Assembly (NCBI RefSeq): GCF_000429445.1
Contig: NZ_AUBW01000021.1
Location: forward strand, 1 to 64,000
Direction of reading: 5' to 3'
Length of the DNA: 64,000 nucleotides
DNA from: Algoriphagus terrigena DSM 22685
GTDB lineage: Bacteria > Bacteroidota > Bacteroidia > Cytophagales > Cyclobacteriaceae
The notes under the pieces are model-generated. The model saw nothing but the letters and a program-made list of their open reading frames with translations. It did no database searches and was not told the origin of the DNA. Made by a program: the position numbers and the translations under genes. Positions within the stretch are counted from its first letter, which is position 1. Each line of letters begins with the position of its first letter. Below, piece by piece: positions 6,976 to 16,279 of the stretch.

Positions 6976-7935
6976 TTAGACTCCGAATTTTTTTTGAAGT
7001 GGAACCTTGATGGCGAGGTAGAACGCCGCAACTGCCACCAAGACGCTGAGAGCCAATACGCTGCTGGGCATTGAGTGGGGTTTGATAAACAAGAAGAAAT
7101 TGACCGCAAACTGAAGCAGCGCAAATGCCAAGGCTATGAGCACATGGTCCTTTTTCATCTGGTTAGCCAAAATCTGATAAAGATGGGTTCGATGCGGGAG
7201 CCCAACATTTTCTTTCTTCAACAATCTTCTGACGAGCGTCAAAAAAGCGTCTGCCCCATAGATGACCAAGAACAGGACAATCGTCCATTGTTGTGCAGCG
7301 AGAAACCATTGAACCAGAAAATAGATCATCATATAGGCCAGGGAGATACTTCCGATATCGCCGGCAAACATCATTGCATTTTTACGGAAATTGAAGATCA
7401 AAAACACAAACACGCCCATAATCAGGCTATAGATCAGCTCATTGTCGAAGATAGGCATATATCTGTTGACGGCGAGGATACTTCCAAAGAAACATAGCGC
7501 ACAGAGGCCGGCAATACCGTTGATGCCATCCATGAAGTTGACGGCGTTCAGAATACCCAAAGCGGCGAAGTAAAGGAAGGGGAGTGACCATAGCGGGAGC
7601 TGCTCGAATACCCCCAGATCGTAAAACGCCATGTTCAATGCCAGGAATTGAATGCCAAATCTCAACTTTCGGGAAATATTGTATATGTCATCCAATAGGC
7701 TGATGGCCGAGATCCACACGAGTCCAAGTACCATCCACGTATGGATGAAATCCGCTGCCATCCACCAGAGGATCACCGCAAACGGAAATATTATCCCTCC
7801 TCCTCTTACCGTCACCCGGGTATGTGAAGAGCGGTGGTTTGGCCGATCCACAATCCCAAATCTGATTGCCAGCCGATAGTAGATCAGGGCGAGGAGTAAG
7901 AGTAATAAGAATACTATTGAGTGGCTCAGGAACAT
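6976..7935 (-). CDS. WecA/WbpL-family undecaprenyl-phosphate sugar-1-phosphate transferase
   Basis: This is a polytopic inner-membrane enzyme of glycosyltransferase family 4 (MraY/WecA superfamily). It moves a HexNAc-1-phosphate from a UDP-sugar to undecaprenyl phosphate and so starts a lipid-linked polysaccharide unit. Family motifs are intact: DRPNHRSSHT after the first helix, the acidic pair in ISLLDDIYNIS, NAVNFMDGINGIAG, AGDIGS and the cytoplasmic HRTHLYQ loop. About ten hydrophobic helices fill 319 residues, which is the normal size for WbpL-like members. An upstream in-frame TTG would add six residues; the ATG at 7935 directly before the first helix is preferred. It is separated from the main polysaccharide locus by one gene. 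No other initiating transferase is in the window, so it is a good candidate for starting the polymer. Confidence 0.85.
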   Translation of the reverse strand: MFLSHSIVFLLLLLLALIYYRLAIRFGIVDRPNHRSSHTRVTVRGGGIIFPFAVILWWMAADFIHTWMVLGLVWISAISLLDDIYNISRKLRFGIQFLALNMAFYDLGVFEQLPLWSLPFLYFAALGILNAVNFMDGINGIAGLCALCFFGSILAVNRYMPIFDNELIYSLIMGVFVFLIFNFRKNAMMFAGDIGSISLAYMMIYFLVQWFLAAQQWTIVLFLVIYGADAFLTLVRRLLKKENVGLPHRTHLYQILANQMKKDHVLIALAFALLQFAVNFFLFIKPHSMPSSVLALSVLVAVAAFYLAIKVPLQKKFGV

Positions 7936-8216
7936 GGAAAGTAATCGATTCAAAATGGCTGACAGCCCTTGATTCCAGAAAAATACAATTCTCTACTAGG
8001 CGTCACGGCTAAATTTACCCCTAATTCGGGAACTTTGAGTATGCCAAAATTTTAGGGCTAGATGATAATAAGTTCTAGGAATTCCGAAATCGCGGGTTAG
8101 CGCTCTAGAAACTTCGATACATTCTTTGAAAGCCGTTATTTTTCTCAGTGTTTAGCTTTACAAAAAACCCGGCCGTTGTGAATATCTCTGAGGATGGGCA
8201 TCGGTTGTCGTAAAAC
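7936..8216. other. Short intergenic region, nothing clear
   Basis: The 281 bases between the WecA-like gene and the beta-helix gene contain no credible open frame. No terminator with a U run and no convincing promoter could be placed. Confidence 0.5.
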
Positions 8217-9884
8217 TCAACAGTTAACCACTATTTCTTCTAAAAATGTAATGAAATTCCTGGCTTCGGCTGGCATTTCTCCATCAGATCGAACTTCATC
8301 CTCTGGATCAAACTGATCGGCAAACCCGGAAGAATTGATGAGAGTATAACCCTTCGATTGTCCAACTCCAGACTTGGATTGTCGATAAAAGCCGTTGTGT
8401 TTGGTATTTTTCGCCCAAACGGAGATCTCCTTGTGATTATACGAAAGTACACCGAAAGGATTTGAGGCAAGCATGTAATCTAGCCCGTGATCCACATCGA
8501 CGTTGGTTTGCCAGTTTTTATTGTATTTGAAGATGATAAACCCCTCTCTGGAGGCTCCATCCAGAAGTTTTTCTCCTTTGCTCGCTAGGACCTCCACCTC
8601 GAAAACCATCGGGAGATTGACGGGAAGAGATCTGTCAAGTTTGAATTCCTGTGAATAATAAGAATCTTGATCCCTGTGCCGGTACTCGGAGGCGAAAGCA
8701 ACACCGACAACCCGATCTGTGATCTTAATTAAATAGGACTGCCCATCGATCTTTAGCCTGTCACCGGCCTGAAGCGCTCTTACGGTATTTTTCTGCGGCG
8801 GAATCCCCAGTTTTTCCCAGTTGATTACATTTCTAAGCATGTCGGGAATAGGCTCTGTACTTTGATTGTAGCTTCTGCTCATCAAGAACTTTTCCCCTAC
8901 CCTCGGTATGGTATGGATGTAATGGGCCGAATCACGGTTTGTTTCAAGGATTGCACCCCCATTGAACCTATTATGGTAGTTTTGAATGAATGTCCTGGGT
9001 GGCAGAATAAATGTCATTCCTTCGACATAAACGATATTGCAGCTATTTCCAGCGCCCTGGAAGATGTTTTCTATCTGGTAAAAACTTCCGGAACCCAGTC
9101 TCACTTCATTGGCTGAGAAAGAAACATTTTTCTTGAAATACACAGGCGGGTCGATTTGATTAAGATCACAGGATTCCATAATCACACTAAGCCCCCCCCC
9201 ATTATTCGCCTTGAGTTCCTGCCAAATTATTCCTTTGAAGTTCACATTCTTCTGAACCAGCGTCAAAGGGCGATCCAAACTTCCCGAATACAAGAGTCCA
9301 AATTCGAGGTTGGTGGTGCTATTAATAAGTCCGACCGCCCCCGATTGGTTGGCTGAGACGGAGTTAATGAACAACGTTCGATAAAATGGCTGAACCTCAT
9401 CCACCATTTTTGCTCCGTTTACATCAACATTAATGATCCCAATCTTTGCGTTCCAGTCGCCTAAGTCAAAAATAAACCTGTCCTGTTTGATTCCGTTTTG
9501 GGTATGCCATTGGTCGAAATAATCTATTCCGAAGACCAGCTCTGAATTGCCTTTGGAGATAATGAAAAGATCTTTCTTTAACTTTTGTCTTCTATATTCC
9601 TTGATATGATATTTCTTCCCAGGTTGAAGGAGAATTATTGAAACATCGGAGGTCTGGGTATGTTGGACTGCTTTTTCCCAATCGTAATCAAACTCCTCCA
9701 GCGTGACATACTTCCCTTTCGAGACTGCCTGACTAAGTTCGGGTCCCAAATCTGCAGGCAGTGCTGCGGCAATTGCGGTAGCCACCCGTGAACTCACCGA
9801 CGCAGGGAGATCCTCAAGTTTTTCCAGTTCGATGTCGAAGGACAGATTGGAAATATTTACCCTGTATTTCATAAGCCGAAACAT
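8217..9884 (-). CDS. Unknown protein, probable right-handed beta-helix
   Basis: The 555-residue product has no signal peptide and no match I recognise. Residues about 60-330 alternate short hydrophobic strands with polar turns in the style of pectate-lyase or tailspike beta-helices (DVSIILLQPGKKYHI, LFIISKGNSELVFGI, KNVSFSANEVRLGSGSFYQI, NIVYVEGMTFILPP). The opening EEFDYDWEKAVQHTQ resembles the segment that caps such folds. The C-terminal 200 residues (DRLKIDGQSYLIKITDRVVG onward) look like a separate beta domain. Location beside a polysaccharide locus would fit a glycan lyase, glycan modifier or structural protein, but no catalytic residues can be named. An ATG four codons downstream (9872) is an equally good start. 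The gene has large gaps on both sides (281 and 503 bases), so it is probably transcribed alone. Confidence 0.6.
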   Translation of the reverse strand: MFRLMKYRVNISNLSFDIELEKLEDLPASVSSRVATAIAAALPADLGPELSQAVSKGKYVTLEEFDYDWEKAVQHTQTSDVSIILLQPGKKYHIKEYRRQKLKKDLFIISKGNSELVFGIDYFDQWHTQNGIKQDRFIFDLGDWNAKIGIINVDVNGAKMVDEVQPFYRTLFINSVSANQSGAVGLINSTTNLEFGLLYSGSLDRPLTLVQKNVNFKGIIWQELKANNGGGLSVIMESCDLNQIDPPVYFKKNVSFSANEVRLGSGSFYQIENIFQGAGNSCNIVYVEGMTFILPPRTFIQNYHNRFNGGAILETNRDSAHYIHTIPRVGEKFLMSRSYNQSTEPIPDMLRNVINWEKLGIPPQKNTVRALQAGDRLKIDGQSYLIKITDRVVGVAFASEYRHRDQDSYYSQEFKLDRSLPVNLPMVFEVEVLASKGEKLLDGASREGFIIFKYNKNWQTNVDVDHGLDYMLASNPFGVLSYNHKEISVWAKNTKHNGFYRQSKSGVGQSKGYTLINSSGFADQFDPEDEVRSDGEMPAEARNFITFLEEIVVNC

Positions 9885-10387
9885 TAAAAGTGGGAAAACC
9901 TATCATTAACCTCGATAGTTGAATGCCAACTACCGATTGGACTTCAAAAAACTAAAATGAACATCCGTGTCTCTCGATATCCAGTCATGCAAAGTACTGA
10001 ATTCGTACAAGTTAATCAGGAAATTAATTCAATAAAAAAGCCAATCTCCAAAATTAATACTCTCTCCCTCACACCGAAGCTAGCCAACAGACCGAGTGGA
10101 GTCGAACCGAAAAAACCTCCAGTAAACCGTAAATTCTGCCTCAGCGGTTTTCATAGGTCAAATAGGAAAAGATCAATCAGTAAACCACAGTCAGAACTGA
10201 CTCCATCACCTTTGATTCATACAACTTTCCAGTTCTTCCGTTTTCCTAGATGCATCCTCCAATTGCCCCAAGTTAGGACGGCAGAAAGTGCACTGCGTTA
10301 TTTACCGGTGCTCCGTGTAGCGCGATTTGCCTGCTAGGCAGCCGAACCGGGATGGAAATTCCGAAGACAATCCAAGGATAACATACT
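9885..10387. other. 503-bp intergenic region, no gene seen
   Basis: No credible coding frame was found. A fragment CCGAGTGGAGTCGAACCG (about 10092-10109) resembles words of the dispersed intergenic repeats at 1.4 and 6.6 kb. Small inverted repeats (GTCAGaaCTGAC near 10194) are present but lack terminator features. This is the downstream end of the polysaccharide locus, and no clear terminator was found for it. Confidence 0.5.
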
Positions 10388-11332
10388 TTACAACTTTTTT
10401 CTCTTGGGAGAATTCTTTGTGTCAAAATCAAGCCAAGATAAAAAAAGATTAAACGATACCAAGATACAAAGAGCGAAGATTATTACTGTGCCAGCAGGTG
10501 TCGTTATACCCATATCAAAGTTTTTTTGATAGTGATAGATTCCGAAAATAGTACCAAATACAAAAAACACTCCTGATCCCAACAAATAAATGGAACCGAT
10601 ATTCAATTCGAATAGGAAGTATTTATAAGAAATCCTCTTTATCAAGATTCTGAAGAGTTTGGGCAAGAATTCGAAAGGAACCAAAGCAACATTCATATTA
10701 CTGACTTCAGTTTTATAAATAGGTGGCATTCTGATAGACTTGATGTATGCACCATTTAAAAACAGCTCGCCCAATAAACTCGTCTCAAAGAAATAACTAT
10801 CATGAAGGTTTCTCAGCTTTAATTTACTCAACGTTCTTCTCTTAATGCCAAAGAACCCATTAGTAGGGTCCTGCACATTCCAATAGCCTGTGCAAAACTT
10901 CGTAATAAACGACAGCAAAAGATTCCCCATTCTCCTAACCACGGGCATGCGTTTTATTATATCAATGTCGTAGAGTCTATTTCCCTTTACGAAATCAGCT
11001 CCATTTTCCATCAATTGCTTCTTCATTCTAGGAATCTGAGTCAGGTCCATTTGATCGTCTGAGTCTACCTTAAAAAAGAACTTGATTTCCTTATTTTCGA
11101 GGGCCTTTTGAAAACCGGTTTTCATTGCTCCACCGACGCCCCTGTTCTGAGAATGCTTCAGGACAATCAACTCAAAACGGTATTTCTCTGAGGTTATCTC
11201 CGGCAATGGTATCGGGCTACAATCATCCACAATAATCACATAGTGAATCACTTCTGGCACTTTATCCAACACATCTATCAGCAGACTCCCAGACTTGTAG
11301 TACGGTATGATGATACAAGACTTGCTATTCAT
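10388..11332 (-). CDS. Family 2 glycosyltransferase, DPM-like with two C-terminal membrane helices
   Basis: A 314-residue GT-A enzyme. The start IIIPYYKSGSLLIDVLDKVP, the acidic IIVDDCSP, the NRGVGGAMKTGFQ loop and the metal-binding VDSDDQ are the standard family 2 motifs. NGFFGIKRRTL and the later DSYFFETSLLGEL fit the dolichol-phosphate-mannose/polyisoprenyl-phosphate synthase branch. Two hydrophobic helices close the protein (about residues 235-260 and 275-297), so it sits on the inner membrane. Enzymes of this type often load a sugar onto polyprenyl phosphate for use by a GT-C enzyme, and the next gene upstream is exactly that kind of protein. The two genes overlap by 8 bases. It is part of an A+T-rich trio. 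Confidence 0.85.
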   Translation of the reverse strand: MNSKSCIIIPYYKSGSLLIDVLDKVPEVIHYVIIVDDCSPIPLPEITSEKYRFELIVLKHSQNRGVGGAMKTGFQKALENKEIKFFFKVDSDDQMDLTQIPRMKKQLMENGADFVKGNRLYDIDIIKRMPVVRRMGNLLLSFITKFCTGYWNVQDPTNGFFGIKRRTLSKLKLRNLHDSYFFETSLLGELFLNGAYIKSIRMPPIYKTEVSNMNVALVPFEFLPKLFRILIKRISYKYFLFELNIGSIYLLGSGVFFVFGTIFGIYHYQKNFDMGITTPAGTVIIFALCILVSFNLFLSWLDFDTKNSPKRKKL

Positions 11333-12530
11333 ATTTGATAGATTTAGTTAATTTCGAAAGACCTAAGATAGGAATAAGATAAAAAACAGGCATCATATAC
11401 CTAAAAAGCGGAACTACAATGGAAGAAATAAGGATTGTATACAAGATCAGAATAAGAAAGAAAATATCCAATGATGTCCTACCCGAATTAAAAGAAACAC
11501 GATAGAACCAAAAAAGCAAAAAAGCAGAAGCGGGAAGGTTAACTAGAAGTATTCCAGTCTCAGATTTTTTATTGATAGTATCTGTTCCATAAAACACTCT
11601 GACAATTTTTAAAATTTGAAATTTAATAAGTCCCCACGGATTACTCTGGAGTTGTGCAAGGTAATAGTTAAACACTTGACCAGTCGAAGTGTAGTCGGAA
11701 TAGTTAATCCAAAACTCATCCATCACCCTCCGCACCTCCGGATCTGTTGTCAGTTCACCTCTATAACCTTTATTATCATAGGCAGTTCCGTCTTTTAGAG
11801 ACTGAATACTGCCGCTGGATGAAAGTACCAATTGCTTTGAATTATCGTAACAATAAAAGATCCAAGGCAATAGCGTCAAAGTCCAGACTAGACTAGGCAT
11901 CACCATCCTTGTCAAATGTCCGAAGTTATAGTATATCAAAAATAGAAATAAAAGCAACGTAAAATATAGATAGGTGGGTCTTACTAAAAGTGACAGGGAA
12001 AAAAAGAACATTGCCCATGATAGGTGCTTTCCTCTATTCTCAACTAGATATCCAACCATGTAATATAAAAACAATAAAAAAAATATCATGAACAAATGTT
12101 CCGAAAGCGGCTTGAAAGAGTAATACAAAATAACAGGATTCAACAAGTAAACAAAAGAAGCTACTGACTTGTATCTGTCCTGAAGAAAATATCCTGAAAT
12201 TTTATATAAAAGATATGCATTTAAAGAAATGAATCCTAAGTTCAAAACCTTTGCCAACAGGTGTATATCGATTCCAGAGAATTCCGACAGTCTGAGTGTA
12301 AGACCGAACACGATAGGGAGAATAGGCGGTACACGACTTGTAAATTGTCCGTCGACAAAAAACCAGCTTCCGCCTTTTGCAATTGAAAATATTTGACCTT
12401 GATAATCAGTGTTCAGCCACTCTGTATGAGAGTAAAACACAAGGTGAATGGTTGCATATATCAGAGCAGTCAAAACCATGACAGACTTCACGCTCATCAT
12501 AAACCTAAAGCCGGAAACAAAATTTTTCAT
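11325..12530 (-). CDS. Polytopic GT-C-type glycosyltransferase
   Basis: The 401-residue membrane protein has about ten hydrophobic helices. After the first helix comes the acidic loop HTEWLNTDYQGQIF, which has the look of the first periplasmic loop with catalytic acid found in ArnT/PMT-like GT-C enzymes that use polyprenyl-phosphate sugars. The long periplasmic segment SSSGSIQSLKDGTAYDNKGYRG lies in the middle. It overlaps the family 2 transferase gene by 8 bases, which supports a donor-synthase plus transferase pair. Donor and acceptor are unknown. The coding sequence is visibly richer in A+T than genes at 14-54 kb. Confidence 0.7.
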   Translation of the reverse strand: MKNFVSGFRFMMSVKSVMVLTALIYATIHLVFYSHTEWLNTDYQGQIFSIAKGGSWFFVDGQFTSRVPPILPIVFGLTLRLSEFSGIDIHLLAKVLNLGFISLNAYLLYKISGYFLQDRYKSVASFVYLLNPVILYYSFKPLSEHLFMIFFLLFLYYMVGYLVENRGKHLSWAMFFFSLSLLVRPTYLYFTLLLFLFLIYYNFGHLTRMVMPSLVWTLTLLPWIFYCYDNSKQLVLSSSGSIQSLKDGTAYDNKGYRGELTTDPEVRRVMDEFWINYSDYTSTGQVFNYYLAQLQSNPWGLIKFQILKIVRVFYGTDTINKKSETGILLVNLPASAFLLFWFYRVSFNSGRTSLDIFFLILILYTILISSIVVPLFRYMMPVFYLIPILGLSKLTKSIKYE

Positions 12531-12576
12531 GCTGTCAGAAAAAAAAACATAGTCGTCTTAGTAAAAGAAATGAAAA

Positions 12577-13791
12577 TCAATTTGGCCTGAAGTTTAATAT
12601 ATTGTCAAGCTGAATTTGAAAATTCTCAAGGTTAAAATAATCTCCAAACGCTTTGACGGGACTCTGTTGATACAACTCGTTGTCAATAAGCTCTTTCAGT
12701 TTCTCTTTTATCTCCTCTCTGTCCTCCATATTTGCTATACATCTTTTGTCGGAAATTATATTTCGCAACTCACTTTTTTTAGGAGACAAACAAAGTACAG
12801 CTTTATTGCTCGAAGCCAAAAAGGGAGCTTTCCCGACTAATATATTGCAATAATAGGGTCCATTCTCCAAGATAATCACGATATCACTCTGATAAATCTG
12901 TTCATTGGAAGAGTTGGAAAAATTTATAGTCGTCAAAAACTTAATATTCGGGGCGTCTTTATAAATCTCTACGATTCTAGCTACCTCATTGCCCTTTACT
13001 CTTAGAATCAACTCAGTATTCTCAACATAGGTGTCATCGGATGCCAGGATGTCATTATATGCTTTTATCAAGTTTTCAATGTTTCTACCAAACATCAAGG
13101 CGCCATGATAAGATATGCTTATACGCTTCTCCTTCTTCCTGACCAGTGAGGAGTCCGTTAAATCAAAGACTGCGGGATCAAATTGATGTGGAAGGGTAAG
13201 AAATGGTTTCTTTGATTTATAAAGGTGTTGGAGATCATGTGACATGTAGGATGCCGTTGACGTACAAACCTTTGCTCTTTCAACTATCTTCATCATCTTA
13301 GCCAGTCTAAAAAAATCAAGTTTGGTGGGTTCTAGTCGTGACCCAACATACCATGCCACAGGAAAGGGGTCATGAAAGTTAACTATTGCATCTTTGAGTA
13401 CCGGCAGGTCGAGGGTTGCGAGTATTGTCTCATGGGCTACGCCCGCACTTCTGATGAAGATATGATCGTAATCTTTATACTCGATTCGGGAGATTACTCT
13501 TGAATATTGCTTTACTATCCATTTCTCTCCCAATGAAACGCTGAAAATTCTCCAGTATAATTTATTCATCAACTTAATCACCATAGGCAACTTGATATCT
13601 ACCCGATGCTCGATAATATTGTTGACTGGGAGCAGCTCAAGCTTATCCATGGAATCCTCAGCTTTTATGTAGTGAACATCAATCAAGGATTCGGGATAAG
13701 CCTTTCTTAGCTTAGCTAAAAATGATCTGGAAATTATCCCTTGGCTAGTTCCGGAAACTCTTAAGTCTTGTTCAATAATTAGGAATTTCAT
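12577..13791 (-). CDS. GT-B-type glycosyltransferase, probable
   Basis: The 404-residue protein starts MKFLIIEQDLRVSGTSQGII, a typical N-terminal Rossmann strand of family 4-like enzymes. That supports this ATG over one 69 bases upstream. Features in the right order for a GT-B fold are FHDPFPVAWYVGS, RAKVCTSTASYMSHDL (a sugar-nucleotide site region) and ISISYHGALMFGRNIENLIKAY, which begins the second Rossmann domain. The final conserved region VIILENGPYYCNILVGKAPFL lacks the usual E-x7-E spacing, so the family assignment is weak. The gene is A+T-rich like its two downstream neighbours and follows the AsnB gene closely (95 bases). Confidence 0.6.
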   Translation of the reverse strand: MKFLIIEQDLRVSGTSQGIISRSFLAKLRKAYPESLIDVHYIKAEDSMDKLELLPVNNIIEHRVDIKLPMVIKLMNKLYWRIFSVSLGEKWIVKQYSRVISRIEYKDYDHIFIRSAGVAHETILATLDLPVLKDAIVNFHDPFPVAWYVGSRLEPTKLDFFRLAKMMKIVERAKVCTSTASYMSHDLQHLYKSKKPFLTLPHQFDPAVFDLTDSSLVRKKEKRISISYHGALMFGRNIENLIKAYNDILASDDTYVENTELILRVKGNEVARIVEIYKDAPNIKFLTTINFSNSSNEQIYQSDIVIILENGPYYCNILVGKAPFLASSNKAVLCLSPKKSELRNIISDKRCIANMEDREEIKEKLKELIDNELYQQSPVKAFGDYFNLENFQIQLDNILNFRPN

Positions 13792-13886
13792 TCTTGTTAA
13801 ATTTGTAAAGCAATGGTAAAGATATTTATTAATGATCGATTTATTGTCGCGTGTAGACACACGGGTAAACGGTCATCTTGACTAGC

Positions 13887-15584
13887 CTAAACAAGGATAA
13901 AAGATGTGTTGATCCATTGCCAAACGAAGAAGCTATTATCTTTCGTCCCGTTTCTGTAATCCCGCCATTCCTGATCTAAGGCGATCTTTTCAAACCAAGG
14001 CGAGGATCTAAGGTTAGTTATCCTGTCTCCCACGAAGTCGCTCAGGGGTCCTCCTATCCATTCCCGTTGTGGTGTCTGCAAGGGTCGTTTTGGTGCTAAG
14101 GCAATATCACCCAGCGTATGCTTTACCAGTTGGCGGGGCAACCATTTCCCTTGGTCTTGCTTGATCTTCATGTCTGCATCTTGAGCAAAACCCATCTCTA
14201 CTAGGCGGTAGTCGAGAAAAGGTTCTCTCAGCTCGACACTATGCATCATACTAATCCTGTCATTAAACCGAAGAGCTCTTGGAATCTTAGTATAGAACAA
14301 ATCTCTGAATTGCTTATTCTGAAGCTTGTTGTCAAATGGTTCCGGATAATCTACTTTTCTTGCTAATGCAGCCATTTCAGGTACCAAGACATGGGGTCGA
14401 GTCGAAGAGTCAATTGTTCCCTGAATAAACAGCTGAGAGTCAGTCCTGTAATAATCGTATCCGGCCCAGGCCTCATCCATACCTTGCCCATCCAACAAGA
14501 CGAGGACCCCTTTCTGCCTGGCCTCTTTAAATATTTTAGAATATGCTAAGGTGGGGAATCCCCCATAGGGTTCGTCTTGGAAGCCTGCTATGTCTCCAAT
14601 TAAATCGGGTACTTCCTGGAAGGATAACAAGACAGAGTTGAGTGGGCTGTTTGTTTTAGCAATTAAATTCTTCACCCAAGACAACTCATCATACCGTTCA
14701 TCGCCTGTATAAAAAGTAAAAGCTTCTACATTCCCGGTGTGGCCGTTCTTGATTTTTGATATCATTGCCAGCAAGACGGACGAATCCAGTCCTCCGCTTA
14801 CATTAAATCCCACCGGGACGTCTGATCTAAATCTAATCCTAATAGCGTCGAGTAGGACATTTAAATATTCGTCCTGTAGCGTTTGCTCATTTTTATAGAT
14901 AGTGTGATTCTTTACTTTGGCTTCAAAGTCATAGTATTTTACAATTTTAGGCCGCAAATCACCGTGACTAAAACTAATACTATGCCCGCCCGGCAATTGA
15001 TTAACGTGCTTGAAAAATGTTTCATCAGGAAACCCATAACTTCCATGCACGAAATAATCTGCCCACACTACCTCATTTGGAGTATTGTTAACCCCTCCAG
15101 CAAACAGGGTTTTAATCTCGCTCCCAAACAAAAACTGCTCTTCAACTATAGAAAAATAAAACGGCTTGACTCCGAAACGGTCCCTGGCAGCAAAAAAGGT
15201 CTTTTCTTGGTCATCCCATATTGCAAAGGCAAACATACCATTGAGATAGTGAAGCATTGCCTCCTTATGCTTGATATACATTGCCAACAGGACCTCTGTA
15301 TCGGATTTCGTCCTGAAAAAATAGTCGAGTGATCGCTTCAACTCCAGATAGTTGTATATCTCGCCGTTAAAAACGATGATATACCGACCGCAATTGCTGA
15401 TCATGGGCTGATTTGCCGCTTCCGTAAGATCCAGGATAGAAAGCCTGTTGTGTCCTAGTGACGCCCCCTCCCCTGACCAAACGCCCTGTGAATCCGGTCC
15501 TCTGTGCTTTTGCCTATCAAGCATTTTCGCCAATACATACTTATTTTCGGGATGTCTTCCAATGATTCCAGCTATTCCACACAT
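13887..15584 (-). CDS. asnB: AsnB-like glutamine-dependent amidotransferase (copy 1)
   Basis: A 565-residue class II amidotransferase/asparagine synthase. Cys2 of MCGIAGIIG is the glutaminase nucleophile; RGPDSQG, GHNRLSILDL and FNGEIYN complete the N-terminal domain. The C-terminal ATP-pyrophosphatase domain has the SGGLDSS loop (about residue 257). In polysaccharide loci such proteins are thought to amidate sugar carboxylates (WbpS in Pseudomonas O6 is the known type) rather than make asparagine. Here it overlaps the neuA-like gene by 13 bases at the end of the adhesin-neuBCA run, so its acceptor might be a nonulosonic acid or a uronic acid; this is inference. All key residues are present. 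A second copy is at 28808-30664. Confidence 0.85.
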   Translation of the reverse strand: MCGIAGIIGRHPENKYVLAKMLDRQKHRGPDSQGVWSGEGASLGHNRLSILDLTEAANQPMISNCGRYIIVFNGEIYNYLELKRSLDYFFRTKSDTEVLLAMYIKHKEAMLHYLNGMFAFAIWDDQEKTFFAARDRFGVKPFYFSIVEEQFLFGSEIKTLFAGGVNNTPNEVVWADYFVHGSYGFPDETFFKHVNQLPGGHSISFSHGDLRPKIVKYYDFEAKVKNHTIYKNEQTLQDEYLNVLLDAIRIRFRSDVPVGFNVSGGLDSSVLLAMISKIKNGHTGNVEAFTFYTGDERYDELSWVKNLIAKTNSPLNSVLLSFQEVPDLIGDIAGFQDEPYGGFPTLAYSKIFKEARQKGVLVLLDGQGMDEAWAGYDYYRTDSQLFIQGTIDSSTRPHVLVPEMAALARKVDYPEPFDNKLQNKQFRDLFYTKIPRALRFNDRISMMHSVELREPFLDYRLVEMGFAQDADMKIKQDQGKWLPRQLVKHTLGDIALAPKRPLQTPQREWIGGPLSDFVGDRITNLRSSPWFEKIALDQEWRDYRNGTKDNSFFVWQWINTSFILV

Positions 15585-16279
15585 GAAAATAATATGCTAT
15601 AAGTTACTTCGGCTTTTTGCCAATCGTCCATTGTATCCAGATTGGCGTAATATGATTTATTGGAGAGTACTCCAACTGTTTTCCCTCCCACAAGCACTTT
15701 CTTCTCCTTAATGAGTGAAACTCTGGATATATACACAGATCCATCCCTATGATACGCCATCGGTAATTCCTGCCTTCTGGGGATCAGGGTCTGTTCCCCA
15801 GTCGCGATGGATAAGTTCCCCCCGGGCTCCATCTCAAAAGTCCAATGAGGATTGTACTCATGAGGGACTTCCAATACAGAGATCAGGCTATCCGCATCTG
15901 TTTCTAAAAATTTTTGAACGCAGTCATCTATAAAGCCTTTGGGCTTGAATGGACTCGTGGGCTGCAGTAAACAGACTGCGTCAAAAAAGTCGCCTTTCTG
16001 CTCAAAAAAATCTATCGCATGCAGAACGACTTCAATGGAGGGTGTATGATCCTGCGCCAGTTCTTTGGGCCGGATAAACGGGACTTCCGCTCCGTAACGC
16101 CCTGCGACCTCAGCAATTTCTTTCCCGTCCGTAGTTACCGCCAGCATATCTATTTTTTTGGCTGCTAAACCATCCTTTATAGTAAAGGCGATTAAGGGCT
16201 GGTGACCTAAGGTTCGGATGTTTTTACCGGGAATTCCCTTTGAGCCTTCTCTGGCAGGGATCAATCCAAGGATTCTCAT
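15572..16279 (-). CDS. neuA: CMP-N-acetylneuraminate (or related nonulosonate) cytidylyltransferase
   Basis: A 235-residue enzyme that activates a nonulosonic acid with CTP. The N-terminus LGLIPAREGSKGIPGKNIRTL is the classical CTP-binding loop (RxGSKGxPxKN), and VTTDGKEIAEVAGRYGAEVPFIRP and LLQPTSPFKP are family signatures. The protein has the length of single-domain NeuA/LegF/PseF proteins and lacks the C-terminal hydrolase of bifunctional forms. It follows the neuC-like gene with no intergenic space and overlaps asnB. Sequence alone does not tell sialic from legionaminic or pseudaminic acid. Confidence 0.85.
   Translation of the reverse strand: MRILGLIPAREGSKGIPGKNIRTLGHQPLIAFTIKDGLAAKKIDMLAVTTDGKEIAEVAGRYGAEVPFIRPKELAQDHTPSIEVVLHAIDFFEQKGDFFDAVCLLQPTSPFKPKGFIDDCVQKFLETDADSLISVLEVPHEYNPHWTFEMEPGGNLSIATGEQTLIPRRQELPMAYHRDGSVYISRVSLIKEKKVLVGGKTVGVLSNKSYYANLDTMDDWQKAEVTYSILFSCVE

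Noticed and set aside
10085-10115. GAGTCGAACC stretch resembling the T-arm of a minus-strand tRNA
   Set aside because: The neighbouring bases do not form a T-stem or acceptor stem; it fits the intergenic repeat words better.
9957-10337. 126-residue plus-strand frame in the intergenic region
   Set aside because: No family, no signal, irregular composition, and it runs through repeat-like sequence.
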